From: Myxococcales bacterium
Lineage (GTDB): Bacteria; Myxococcota_A; Polyangia; Polyangiales; Polyangiaceae
Assembly: GCA_009692485.1 (NCBI GenBank)
Contig: SHZB01000008.1
Location: forward strand, 1-40,299
Direction of reading: 5' to 3'
DNA: 40,299 bases
Shown here: positions 22,746 through 31,000 of the stretch, piece by piece
Position numbering within the stretch: the stretch's first letter is position 1
Layout of the letters: each line of letters begins with the position of its first letter
The notes under the pieces: generated by a model
Seen by the model: only the letters and a program-made list of their open reading frames with translations
Told to the model about the DNA's origin: nothing
Databases searched by the model: none
Program-made: the position numbers and the translations under genes

Positions 22746-23783
22746 GTGGTGCATTCCGAAGCGATGGTGATGGAGGGACACGGTGGTCCCGAGGTGCTCG
22801 TGCGACGGACGCTCGAGATCTGTGAGCCGGGGCCGCGCGAGGTGCGCGTGCGGGTGCGCGCGGTGGCGCTGAATCACCTCGATTTGTGGGTGCGGCGCGG
22901 TGGCCCGGCCTTCAAGCTCGAGCTGCCGCACCGGCTCGGCTCGGACATCGCGGGCGAGATCGAGTGCGTGGGGCCGGGTGCGCGCGGCGTGAGCGTGGGC
23001 GATCGGGTGCTCGTGCATCCGGGGCGCTCGTGCGGCGTGTGCGGCGCGTGCAAGGCTGGGCGCGACAACCTGTGCCGGCACTACCGCGTCCTCGGCGAGA
23101 ACGCGCAAGGCGGCTACACGCAATTCATCGTCGTGGGCGACGACGCGATCGTCCCGCTCGGTGCGCTCTCGTGGACCGAGGGCGCGGCAATTCCGCTGTG
23201 CGCGGTGACGGCCTGGCAGATGGCGTTTCGCAAGGGCGAGGTCGCGCCCGGCCTGAACGTGCTCGTCAATGCCGCCGGCAGCGGGGTCTCGACGATGCTG
23301 ATCCAGCTGTGCAAGGTAGCGGGGGCGAGGGTGATCGCGACGACTTCGAGCGCGGCGAAAGTCGAGCATGCGCGTCTGCTCGGAGCCGACGAGGTGATCG
23401 TGACGAGCGAAGAAGATCTCGCGGCCGGCGTGCGACGGCTCACCGACAAACTCGGCGTCGACGTCGCCTTCGATCACCTCGGGGGCGAGCCCTTCGAGAA
23501 GACTTTGAGCGCGCTGAGATGGGGAGGCCGGCTCGTCACGTGCGGGGCGACGGCGGGCTTCGCGGCGAAGCTCGATCTGCGGACGATTTTCTTCAAACAG
23601 CTGGAAATCCGGGGCTCGACGATGGGCACGAAGGCCGATCTGGTGAGCGCGATGTCGCTCGTCGCGAGCGGCAAGCTCCGTCCGGTAGTCGATCGCGTGA
23701 TGCCGCTCTGGGACGTGGCCGAGGCGCATCGCGTGCTCGAGCGGCGCGAGGCGTTCGGCAAGGTCGTGCTCGAGGTTTCGTGA
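22746..23783 (+). CDS. Zinc-type medium-chain dehydrogenase/reductase
   Basis: A 345-aa MDR-superfamily oxidoreductase. The GroES-like N-terminal half carries the structural zinc site Cys96, Cys99, Cys102, Cys110 (CGVCGACKAGRDNLC), and NHLDLWVRRG where the catalytic zinc cysteine usually sits. Asp rather than Cys at that position suggests a missing catalytic zinc, as in quinone-reductase-like members. The Rossmann half has NAAGSGVSTMLIQLCK (about 175-190) and GADEVIVT. It uses NAD(P)H on an unknown alcohol, aldehyde or quinone. I choose GTG 22746, with GGAGGA 5 nt upstream, over ATG 22764, which lacks one. Confidence 0.9.
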   Translation: MVHSEAMVMEGHGGPEVLVRRTLEICEPGPREVRVRVRAVALNHLDLWVRRGGPAFKLELPHRLGSDIAGEIECVGPGARGVSVGDRVLVHPGRSCGVCGACKAGRDNLCRHYRVLGENAQGGYTQFIVVGDDAIVPLGALSWTEGAAIPLCAVTAWQMAFRKGEVAPGLNVLVNAAGSGVSTMLIQLCKVAGARVIATTSSAAKVEHARLLGADEVIVTSEEDLAAGVRRLTDKLGVDVAFDHLGGEPFEKTLSALRWGGRLVTCGATAGFAAKLDLRTIFFKQLEIRGSTMGTKADLVSAMSLVASGKLRPVVDRVMPLWDVAEAHRVLERREAFGKVVLEVS

Positions 23784-23892
23784 GCTGAACGCGGCGAGGA
23801 AGCTTCAGAGCGAGACCTCCGGCGCGGTCCCGGGAGACTGTTCGCAACGGTGAATAGAGATTGGCCACTTCAGCGTGGTCGATCGAACGTGG

Positions 23893-24474
23893 TCAGGCCT
23901 GCAGTTCTTGTGAATTCGCCGTGAGATCCGTCGGTATTGCGACGGCGTAGCTGAGCGCGAGCACCTCGACGATGAGCACCCGATAGACCGCGTGAATGGC
24001 GTCGACGTTGGCCGACGCGGCGTGAACTTCGAGCGCGTTGTCGATGTGCTCTTGGATGAAGCTGAGCAGGTGCGGCTGCTCCATCGCGACCACGTCGTCG
24101 GAGTCCACGACCTCGCTCGGATCGGCGCCGCGAAGTTCTTCATCGAGCGCGAGGGCCTCTTCGACGCTGCGGAGAGACAGCTCATCGACGGGCTCGAGGA
24201 GCGAGCCGAAGGCGTCGTCGAAGGCCTTGAAGATGACGAGCGAGAGAAAATATCCGAGCGCCGTCGCCAGCTCGTCGCGGTCGCGCGAAAACGCATGGCC
24301 AAGCCGCGCGGCGAGGACGGGCTGCTTGTCTTCAAGCTCCGAAAACAGCGCATCGAGCTGTGCTTCGGCGATGGCATCGTCGTCGCCGAGTCGCCCTTCG
24401 GTGCGCTCGAGCGCCTCGCGAGTGAGCTGCGCGTGGCTCGGCACGGGACGTATCGCGGCGCTGCGAACCCACAC
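23893..24474 (-). CDS. Hypothetical helical protein
   Basis: An acidic, mostly alpha-helical protein of about 193 aa (LTREALERTEGRLGDDDAIA, ELATALGYFLSLVIFKAFDD, LLSFIQEHIDNALEVH, VYRVLIVEVLALSYAVAIP). I recognise no family and no signal peptide. The start is uncertain. GTG 24474 gives MWVRSAAIRPVPSHAQ, and the frame stays open upstream to 24588 but runs through a direct repeat (24509-24597), so I think the extension is spurious. It is on the same strand as the bat genes, 126 bp downstream of the last one. Confidence 0.6.
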   Translation of the reverse strand: MWVRSAAIRPVPSHAQLTREALERTEGRLGDDDAIAEAQLDALFSELEDKQPVLAARLGHAFSRDRDELATALGYFLSLVIFKAFDDAFGSLLEPVDELSLRSVEEALALDEELRGADPSEVVDSDDVVAMEQPHLLSFIQEHIDNALEVHAASANVDAIHAVYRVLIVEVLALSYAVAIPTDLTANSQELQA

Positions 24475-24508
24475 CCGGCCAGGGTAAGCGCATCGATCGA
24501 CGCCCTCT

Positions 24509-24597
24509 AGCCAAATCCGTTGCGCGTTCGGGTCCGGGGCGGTCAGCGCTGCAGGACCCGGCACCCTGGCGCCAAATCCGTCGCGCACTCGGGTCCG
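24509..24597. repeat. 28-bp direct repeat, copies 61 bp apart
   Basis: Two copies of a roughly 28-bp unit beginning GCCAAATCCGT and ending TCGGGTCCG (24509-24536 and 24570-24597), about 86% identical, lie in the gap after the last bat gene. Confidence 0.75.
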
Positions 24598-24600
24598 AGA

Positions 24601-25485
24601 TCAGCGCGTGCGGAGCGTGCGGACGTTCTCGGCAGGCAGCCAGCCTTCACGGACACCGTTCCGAACGTGGACGAGCGTGTTGCGCTCTTCACCGAGCTCG
24701 AGACGCGCCGCTTCGAGCACCGGATCGCCGCCGAGCGCAGCTCCCGTCTCGTCGGTGAGGAAGGCCTCACGCACGACGAGGACTCCCGGGACGGACGAGC
24801 GCGCGACCTTGGCGGAGCCGACCGCGAGCGGCACGAGCACGACCATCAGCACGGCCGCGACCGGAATGAGCAGCGTGCCGGCGAGGCGGCGCGCTCCGGC
24901 CGGGCGCCGACGCAAGAGGACGCCAACCGCGACGAGCCAAGAGCTGAGGATCGCGGCGATGGCCCATGCGTGTGGAGTCGCGAGACCGTAGACGAGCCGG
25001 TCGAGGCTGGGCGTGGCCATGACGATGCTCTTCTGGCTGCGCGCGCGGCGACGGGCGACCTCGGCGCGCACGAGCTCGAGCGCCGTCGCGGCCTCGGCGT
25101 CGTCGGGGCGCATGAGTCGGGTCTCTTCGAGCGCGGCAGCGGCGCGACCGAGATCTCCCGCGCGTTCGCCGCCCGACCGCACGCGCGCGAGGTAGGCCAG
25201 CGCGCGATCGAAGCTCGCGTCGGGGTGCGGTGGCTCGCGGTCGGCGTGCGCCTCGAGTTCCGCGATGGCCACTTCGTATTTGCCAAGGACGAGCGCGTCG
25301 GCCCCCGCACGAAATGAATCATGCGGCGCGGGGTCGAGCGTGTCGGCCCGTGCCGGTCCTGCTATCAGCGCGAAGGCGAGCGCCGCGAGCCCCCATCGTG
25401 CGCGGCGCGCGGCCGAAGTGCGCCCTGTCCGCGAGCGCTGCGTTACGAAAACACCCCAAAAAAGCGCACAAAACGAGCGGTTCAC
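24601..25485 (-). CDS. BatE-like TPR/SH3 membrane protein
   Basis: A 294-aa protein. An Arg-rich N-terminus with a hydrophobic signal ends AGPARA near residue 47. A TPR-like helical region follows (about 55-135: DALVLGKYEVAIAELEAHAD, ASFDRALAYLARV), then two membrane helices (about 163-183 and 193-212) and a C-terminal SH3-like domain (about 220-294) ending EGWLPAENVRTLR. The order TPR, two membrane spans, SH3 is that of BatE. The GTG at 25485 overlaps the batD stop as GTGA. It is the last gene of the moxR-bat operon, and its export domain would work with BatA-D in the envelope. Confidence 0.82.
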   Translation of the reverse strand: MNRSFCALFWGVFVTQRSRTGRTSAARRARWGLAALAFALIAGPARADTLDPAPHDSFRAGADALVLGKYEVAIAELEAHADREPPHPDASFDRALAYLARVRSGGERAGDLGRAAAALEETRLMRPDDAEAATALELVRAEVARRRARSQKSIVMATPSLDRLVYGLATPHAWAIAAILSSWLVAVGVLLRRRPAGARRLAGTLLIPVAAVLMVVLVPLAVGSAKVARSSVPGVLVVREAFLTDETGAALGGDPVLEAARLELGEERNTLVHVRNGVREGWLPAENVRTLRTR

Positions 25486-27458
25486 GCGTCCGACACCTCG
25501 TGCCGCAAGAGTTCTTTGCAGCAGTCGCGAACGCGCTTGAGAAATCCCTGCGCGTCCTCGTCGCCCATGGCAGGGTCGAAGCGCAGCTGGGCGGCGGCCT
25601 GCAAGATCGCAGTTGCCTCGCGTGCAAGTTCGCCGTCGAGTCCGCGCCCGAGCAGCGTCTGTTCGAGCGCGTCGAAGAGGACCCCGCGCGCCTTCGTTCC
25701 GGTGGCGGCCTCGATCGCGAAGAGTAGCGCCCGCTCTCCGAGTGCCGTCGCCTCGCCCGCGCGCACCGCGCCGCCGATCGCGCCCAGCGCGCCGCGTGCG
25801 AGCGCCACGGGATCGCTCTTTTTCGCGGTGCGTCGTCGCCTCCATGTCGAGAGGGCACGCTCGCCGAGCAGCATCAGCCCGACCCCGAGCGGCGGCACGG
25901 TGAGCCAGGTCCAAAACGTCTGCGCTGCCATCGTCGCGCGCCCGAGCGGCTCGAAACGCTGAGCCACGAGGCGCGGCTTCGGCAGCGTCGCGAAGGGATC
26001 TTCGGTCTTTCGAAGCGCGTCGTCGTGACCCTTGGCGTTCGCGGCGCGCGCGGGGTTTGGCCTCACCCTCACGCTGCCGAGCTTGGTGCGAGCCACGCGA
26101 TATTCGCGCTTGACGGGATCGTAATGCGGCAATTCCACCACGCCGAGCTCCACTTCACCGGGCTCTTCGATGCGCACGGCGTAGCTGAAGACGCGGTGGC
26201 CACCGACGCGCCCCTCGACCACGTCGGTCTCGTCCTCTTTGGCGGGCGTCGCCCACTCGAGGCCGACCCGTTCGGGCAGCCGGAGCTCGTTCGGCAGCTG
26301 ACCACGGCCCTCGAGCCGCACGCGCACGCTCACGGATTCGCCGGCGATGGTCTCACGCGGTTCTACTGCGGCGCGCAGCTCGAAGCGGCCCACGTCACCG
26401 ACGCGGTAGCCCACCGGTCGGCCTTCGATGGGCGGCTCCCGCACGTCGAGCGCGACGTCGTTCGAAGCGCGTTCGACGACGCGATTTTTCAGGAGCGGGA
26501 CGCGAAATTTTCCGGTCAAACGCCCGGTAGAGAATTTGCCTGCGCGTAGCGGAAAGACCGCAATTCGATTCACTTCCTGCACGAACCACATGCGTGCGCC
26601 GACGCTCGTCGTGATGCGCTGCGACTCGCTTGGCTCTTCTTCGAGCGGCACCCGCGCGAACTCGGTGAGCTTCGGCTCGCGCTGATCGACCTGCTCGTTC
26701 AGCACGCGATAGTAGGCGTGGTAGCGAAGCGAGACTTGCTCGCCGACGACGACGACGGACTTGTCGGGGACGATCCGCAAGAAGATGTGTTCGTCGTCAC
26801 CGCGCGCGAGCGCCAGGCGCTTTCCGGTCGCGCTCAAGACCTCGAGGTCGTCGAGAGGCTCGTCGAGAATCAGCTCGTTCGTGCGCCGCTTTGCGAGCTG
26901 CTGCATCAGGTCGGCCATGGGATCGGAGCTCGGAACAGCGCCGGGTACGCCCGCGAGCGGCCCACCTGGTCCGAACGGAAATCCCGCGCCAAACGCGCTG
27001 AAGGGACCGCGCGACTGCGAGCCCGAGCCGCCCTGTCCTCGGGGCACGACCCGCACCGCGAGCGCGGCTTCAGCGGCGAAGCGCTTGCCCGCGATGACGA
27101 TCGTCGGCGCGGCGATGTTGAAGGTGCCGACGGACTCGGCCGTCAGCTGCCAATGGACGGTGACTCCGCGCCGAAACGCCGAGCCGTTCGAGCCCACCGA
27201 GACCAGCGTCTGCGGTCGCAACGAGGGCGCGCCAACGCTCAGGCCCGCCGGAGCACGCAGCACCGGCTCCGAATACCGCAGGGTCGTTTCGCTCATCGCC
27301 GAGAGCCGCACGGTGAAGCTTTGCCCGACCTCGACCTCGTCGTCCGACACGCGCGCATTCAGCTCGACCGTCGCCTGGGCACGCGCCGCGATCGTCACGA
27401 ACAGCGTCGTGACCGCGAGCGTGAAGGCCCACGCCATCGCCACGAGCCGGACGCTCAC
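25482..27458 (-). CDS. batD: BatD protein
   Basis: A 658-aa membrane protein. Signal peptide (1-27) ends ARAQA. A large extracytoplasmic region of Ig-like beta domains follows (VELNARVSDDEVEVGQSFTV, PDKSVVVVGEQVSLRYHAYY, FELRAAVEPRETIAGESVSV). There is one membrane helix (about 514-536) and a roughly 120-residue cytoplasmic tail. A Gly/Pro/Phe-rich loop (about 143-180) is inserted between the first two domains. This matches BatD, a partner of the VWA proteins BatA/B with roles in stress tolerance. The GTG start at 27458 overlaps the upstream stop (GTGA). Confidence 0.9.
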   Translation of the reverse strand: MSVRLVAMAWAFTLAVTTLFVTIAARAQATVELNARVSDDEVEVGQSFTVRLSAMSETTLRYSEPVLRAPAGLSVGAPSLRPQTLVSVGSNGSAFRRGVTVHWQLTAESVGTFNIAAPTIVIAGKRFAAEAALAVRVVPRGQGGSGSQSRGPFSAFGAGFPFGPGGPLAGVPGAVPSSDPMADLMQQLAKRRTNELILDEPLDDLEVLSATGKRLALARGDDEHIFLRIVPDKSVVVVGEQVSLRYHAYYRVLNEQVDQREPKLTEFARVPLEEEPSESQRITTSVGARMWFVQEVNRIAVFPLRAGKFSTGRLTGKFRVPLLKNRVVERASNDVALDVREPPIEGRPVGYRVGDVGRFELRAAVEPRETIAGESVSVRVRLEGRGQLPNELRLPERVGLEWATPAKEDETDVVEGRVGGHRVFSYAVRIEEPGEVELGVVELPHYDPVKREYRVARTKLGSVRVRPNPARAANAKGHDDALRKTEDPFATLPKPRLVAQRFEPLGRATMAAQTFWTWLTVPPLGVGLMLLGERALSTWRRRRTAKKSDPVALARGALGAIGGAVRAGEATALGERALLFAIEAATGTKARGVLFDALEQTLLGRGLDGELAREATAILQAAAQLRFDPAMGDEDAQGFLKRVRDCCKELLRHEVSDA

Positions 27459-28690
27459 TTGTCCTCCATCGATTGGGCACGCCGTGCACGCAACGCGTCC
27501 CGCTTCGCGTTTTCTTCTTGGTACGTCGGCGCTTCTCGCAGCTCCTCGAGCATGCGGCTGGACGGCTTGCGTGTGCCCGGCGGCGGCGCATCTTCGTCAT
27601 CCTCGGGCGGCGGCTTCGGCGCTTCGTCCGGCGCGGCCTCGTCCTTCTTGTCGTCCTGGTTTTTCTTCTCTTCGTCTTTCTTCTCTTGGTCCTTGTCGTC
27701 CTGGTTTTTCTTCTCTTCGTCTTTCTTCTCTTGGTCCTTGTCGTCCTGGTTTTTCTTCTCTTGGTCCTTGTCGTCCTGGTTTTTCTTCTCTTGGTCCTTG
27801 TCGTCTTGGTCCTTTTTTTCTTGGTCTTTCTTTTCTTCGTCCTTGTTGTCCTTGTCGTCTTTCGGTGGTTCCTCGGGCTTCTCGAGGCGGCGCAACGCGA
27901 TCGCGCGATTGAAGGCGACGTCACTGCCGATGCGGTCCCGCTCGGCCCCCTCCGGCACACCCGGAAAGAGGAGCAGCGCGTCGTCGAAATGGCGCACGGC
28001 CTCTTCGTAGTTCTTTCGCAGAAACTCCAGATTTCCGGCCAGGAAGTAGGCCCGCGCGCGCAGCTCCGGCGCCCCATCCCGGTCGGCGGCGATCGCCAAC
28101 ACCACGACCAGCGCACACGCAATGTTGGTCGTGCGCTCGGGTAGGACGGCGGCCTCGTCCTCGGGAGCGCCACCCGGTTGGGCACCATGCGGAGCACCCG
28201 GTTGGGCACCATGCGGAGCACGCGGTGGGGTGGAGCTCCGCGGCATGCCGGGCGCCGCGCCGACCGAGGGTGGCAGCCCAGGCTGGGACGGATCGCTACC
28301 CGTCTCCTCGTCGCCGAAGCGCTTGCCGTAACGCTCGCCAAGCTGAAACAAAGCCAGCCCCAAATCGAAGGTCGCGTCCGGTCGCGTCCGCACCCGCGTC
28401 GAAATTTGGAGCTTCGCTTCTTCGGTGCACGAGCCGGTCTCGAGGTAGCGCGCGAGCAGGTCCGCGGCCGCATCGGCGTCACCCGCGGCGAGCTGCGCGA
28501 GGGCGTGCTCGACCTCGGGTGCGTCGCGCATGAAGGGCTGCTCTGGATCCCAGCCGCGCGACGTCGCAGCCCACCCGAGCCCGACAAGGAGCCCGAGCCC
28601 CAGCACCGTACCGAGGGCCGCGAGCGCGCGCCGTTGGTGGACACTTCGCAAGCGCAAGCGAACGAGCGGAGTCTTCTTAGCCACGCTCAT
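27455..28690 (-). CDS. BatC-like TPR membrane protein with long Lys/Glu/Asp/Gln tract
   Basis: A 411-aa protein. After a basic N-terminus there is one membrane helix (about 20-42, ALAALGTVLGLGLLVGLGWA). An Ala-rich TPR-like region follows (HALAQLAAGDADAAADLLAR, LRARAYFLAGNLEFLRKNYE, EEAVRHFDDALLLFPG), interrupted by a GAPHGAQP repeat (about 156-173). Next is a roughly 95-residue tract made only of D, K, E, Q and N (about 250-345), then a conserved-looking tail with SSRMLEELREAPTYQEENAK. Position and helix-TPR layout fit BatC. The charged tract probably acts as a flexible spacer. The ATG lies 13 nt inside the end of batB. Confidence 0.82.
   Translation of the reverse strand: MSVAKKTPLVRLRLRSVHQRRALAALGTVLGLGLLVGLGWAATSRGWDPEQPFMRDAPEVEHALAQLAAGDADAAADLLARYLETGSCTEEAKLQISTRVRTRPDATFDLGLALFQLGERYGKRFGDEETGSDPSQPGLPPSVGAAPGMPRSSTPPRAPHGAQPGAPHGAQPGGAPEDEAAVLPERTTNIACALVVVLAIAADRDGAPELRARAYFLAGNLEFLRKNYEEAVRHFDDALLLFPGVPEGAERDRIGSDVAFNRAIALRRLEKPEEPPKDDKDNKDEEKKDQEKKDQDDKDQEKKNQDDKDQEKKNQDDKDQEKKDEEKKNQDDKDQEKKDEEKKNQDDKKDEAAPDEAPKPPPEDDEDAPPPGTRKPSSRMLEELREAPTYQEENAKRDALRARRAQSMEDK
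27600..27884. repeat. In-frame 30-bp repeat tract with no A on the + strand
   Basis: Units of 30 bp (coding DKDQEKKNQD) with interspersed 15-18 bp variants run from about 27649 to 27858. Over the 285 nt given, the + strand has no A at all, so the mRNA has no U. Confidence 0.9.
28177..28224. repeat. 24-bp in-frame tandem duplication (GAPHGAQP)
   Basis: Two 24-bp units, 28177-28200 and 28201-28224, differ at one or two bases and encode PGAPHGAQ twice within the BatC-like gene. Confidence 0.88.
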
Positions 28691-29795
28691 GGGCCTCCGT
28701 CCGTTGCGTTCGCGTCGTGCGTGACGACGGTCCGAGCGCGCGCGATTTCGGCGGCGGCGCAACGTTGCGCGTGAACCGGCGGCGGGCGACCTCACCGAGC
28801 AGCGCCTCGGCCACGAGGAGCACGATCGCGAGGCCCAGCGGATAGTGAAACACGTCCGCGTAGACGCTCTCGACCCGCTCGCCGAGCTCGGTCGTCATCT
28901 TCTCGCGCAGCGCCGTCGTGATGCGATCGATGCCCGTCGTGCCACGCTCGGCGCGGACGATCTGGCCACCCGTCGTCGTGGCGATTTGCTCGAGCTGCGC
29001 CTCGCCCTCCGCCGAGAGCTCCGTCGTCATCGGGCGTCCGTCGGCGGTCGTGCGCCAGCCATGCACGGTCCCGTCCGCCGCGACCTCCGGGATGCGCTCG
29101 GGCGTGCGGCTGCCGATCTGGACGACGTGCACCGTGGTGCCTTGGTCGGCGAGACCGCGCGCGATTTCGACCGGATTTCCCTCGAGATCTTCGCCATCGG
29201 TGACGAGCACGACCACGCGCTCGTGCTTGCTGGAGAGCGGATCTCGCGCGAGGAGATCCCGCGCATGTGCGAGCGCGCGACCGATCGCGGTGCCACCCAC
29301 CGGCATGTCGATGGGCTCGAGCTGCCGAAGAAACTGCGCGATCGCGGCGCCGTCTGCCGTCAGCGGAAAGCTCATCGCATCGCCGGCGAACGCCACCGCT
29401 CCGAAGCGTGCTCCGCGCAGCGATTTCACCAGTCGCTCGACCTCGAGCTTCGCGCGAAAGATGCGGCTCGGTTTCACGTCCTCGGCGTACATGCTCTTGG
29501 AAAAATCGAGCACGATGACGACATCGAGGTTGGTGCGTGGCACGAGCCTCTCGCCCTCGCCAAACTGGGGTCGCGCCGCCGCGACGAACGCGAACAGCAC
29601 GGCGAGCACCGACAAGACGCCTTTGGCACCGCGGCGGAGCGTGGGCTCGGCGGTGCGAAGGGCGCGCACTCTCGCGGCCTCGCCGAAGAGCTCTACCGCG
29701 CGCCGCAACCGATAGCCCTCGAAGATCAACACGAGCGCGAGCGCGAGCGCTACGGCCGCACCGATGGGCAAGAACATCGACGAAGCGAACCTCAC
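28677..29795 (-). CDS. batB: BatB, von Willebrand factor A domain membrane protein
   Basis: A 372-aa protein. One membrane helix (about 8-28) and a second (about 58-75, just before ARPQFG) precede a VWA domain (about 90-280). The MIDAS motif is DFSKS (Asp97, Ser99, Ser101), with the VLVTDGEDLEGN strand later. A third helix lies near 310-328. All metal-site residues are present. BatA and BatB are thought to pair through their VWA domains. The GTG at 29795 overlaps the batA stop (GTGA), and I prefer it to the frame start at 29816. The basic C-terminal tail (Arg/Thr-rich) is longer than usual. Confidence 0.92.
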   Translation of the reverse strand: MRFASSMFLPIGAAVALALALVLIFEGYRLRRAVELFGEAARVRALRTAEPTLRRGAKGVLSVLAVLFAFVAAARPQFGEGERLVPRTNLDVVIVLDFSKSMYAEDVKPSRIFRAKLEVERLVKSLRGARFGAVAFAGDAMSFPLTADGAAIAQFLRQLEPIDMPVGGTAIGRALAHARDLLARDPLSSKHERVVVLVTDGEDLEGNPVEIARGLADQGTTVHVVQIGSRTPERIPEVAADGTVHGWRTTADGRPMTTELSAEGEAQLEQIATTTGGQIVRAERGTTGIDRITTALREKMTTELGERVESVYADVFHYPLGLAIVLLVAEALLGEVARRRFTRNVAPPPKSRALGPSSRTTRTQRTEAHERG

Positions 29796-31000
29796 GGAAA
29801 CCTCCGCAACAGCCACGCGCGCAAGAGCGCCTCCAACCCGATCAGCACGACCCCAGGCACGAGCAGCAGCGCGAACAGCTCTTGGTAGTGCGCCGCGGAC
29901 GCCTCGAAGCGCGTCTTCTCGAGCTGATCGAGGATCGCGTGCATGCTTTCTCGCAGGCCCGTCGCGTCGGTGGCCACGAAGTGTTGGCCACGGGTCTCTT
30001 TGGCGATCCGCGCCAACAGCTCCGGGTTCACGGGCACCACGCGCGGCTCGTAGATGGGCTGACCGAAGGGATCGACGCCCACCTGTGTCTCGGCCGCTTC
30101 TCCGCTGCCGATCTGGATCGTGTAGACCTTGCAGCCCACGCGGCTCGCCTCGCGGATCGCCTCTTCCGGCGCGAATTTGCCGGCGTTGCTGTCACCGTCG
30201 GTGAGCAAGATGACGACCTTCGAGCGCGCCTCGCTCAGCTCGAGCCGCGCGACCGCGGTGCCGAGCGAATCGCCGATCGCCGTGCGAGTCCCATCGATCA
30301 CGTCGAGCCGCAGCCCGCCAATCAGCTTCGACAGCAGGGTGTAGTCGAGCGTCGGCGGCGACAAGATGTACGCCTCGCGCCCGAACACGACCGCGCCGAT
30401 GCGGTCGGAGCGGCGGCGCGCGATGAAGTCCTGAATCACGAGCTTCGCCATGTCGATGCGGGTCGGGCGAACCTTGCCAAGCTTTGCCTTGAAGCTCTCG
30501 GGCAGCTCGCGCGGATCGGCATCGAGGACCGCGCTCATGGAGTGCGATAGATCGATGGCGACCATCATGTCCACGCCCTCGTCTTCGGCGGAGAGCTCAC
30601 CGGTGACCGAGACCGGCCGCGCGATCGCGAGGACGAACATGGCGATCGCAACACTGCGGAGAATCCCGGGCAAATCACGCAGTCGCGTGCGAACCCCGCG
30701 CGGCGCATCCGTGAGCGCCGAGAGCGTGCCGACCCGCAGCCGTGGCCGGCGGTGGTCTTGACCGAAGGTCGTCCACCACCACACGGGCGGAACGGCCACG
30801 AGCGCGAACAGCCAGTACGGCCGCTGCCACTCGACCGCGAACCAGCTCGTGCCGCCGAAGAGCCAGGGGTGCGCGAGAGCGAGCGTGACGGCGGCGAGCG
30901 TGAAGACCACGGTGAGCACGATGCGTGGCGCGCGCGACGGCAACGGTGGCACGACCCGCTCGGCCTCGAAGCGGCGCGATCGCACAATGGGACCGCTCAC
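29792..31000 (-). CDS. batA: BatA, von Willebrand factor A domain membrane protein
   Basis: A 402-aa protein. Membrane helices lie at about 27-44, 61-78 and 111-128, a VWA domain at about 145-350, and a C-terminal helix at about 375-395. The MIDAS motif is DLSHS (Asp150, Ser152, Ser154) in VDMMVAIDLSHSMS, with TRTAIGDSLGTA for the conserved Thr and VVILLTDGDSN for the Asp. This is the standard BatA architecture, with an extra N-terminal helix. The GTG start at 31000 overlaps the upstream stop (GTGA). Confidence 0.92.
   Translation of the reverse strand: MSGPIVRSRRFEAERVVPPLPSRAPRIVLTVVFTLAAVTLALAHPWLFGGTSWFAVEWQRPYWLFALVAVPPVWWWTTFGQDHRRPRLRVGTLSALTDAPRGVRTRLRDLPGILRSVAIAMFVLAIARPVSVTGELSAEDEGVDMMVAIDLSHSMSAVLDADPRELPESFKAKLGKVRPTRIDMAKLVIQDFIARRRSDRIGAVVFGREAYILSPPTLDYTLLSKLIGGLRLDVIDGTRTAIGDSLGTAVARLELSEARSKVVILLTDGDSNAGKFAPEEAIREASRVGCKVYTIQIGSGEAAETQVGVDPFGQPIYEPRVVPVNPELLARIAKETRGQHFVATDATGLRESMHAILDQLEKTRFEASAAHYQELFALLLVPGVVLIGLEALLRAWLLRRFP

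Noticed and set aside
28845-29888. 347-aa ORF on the + strand opposite batB
   Set aside because: Antisense shadow of the VWA gene. Arg/His-rich translation without motifs.
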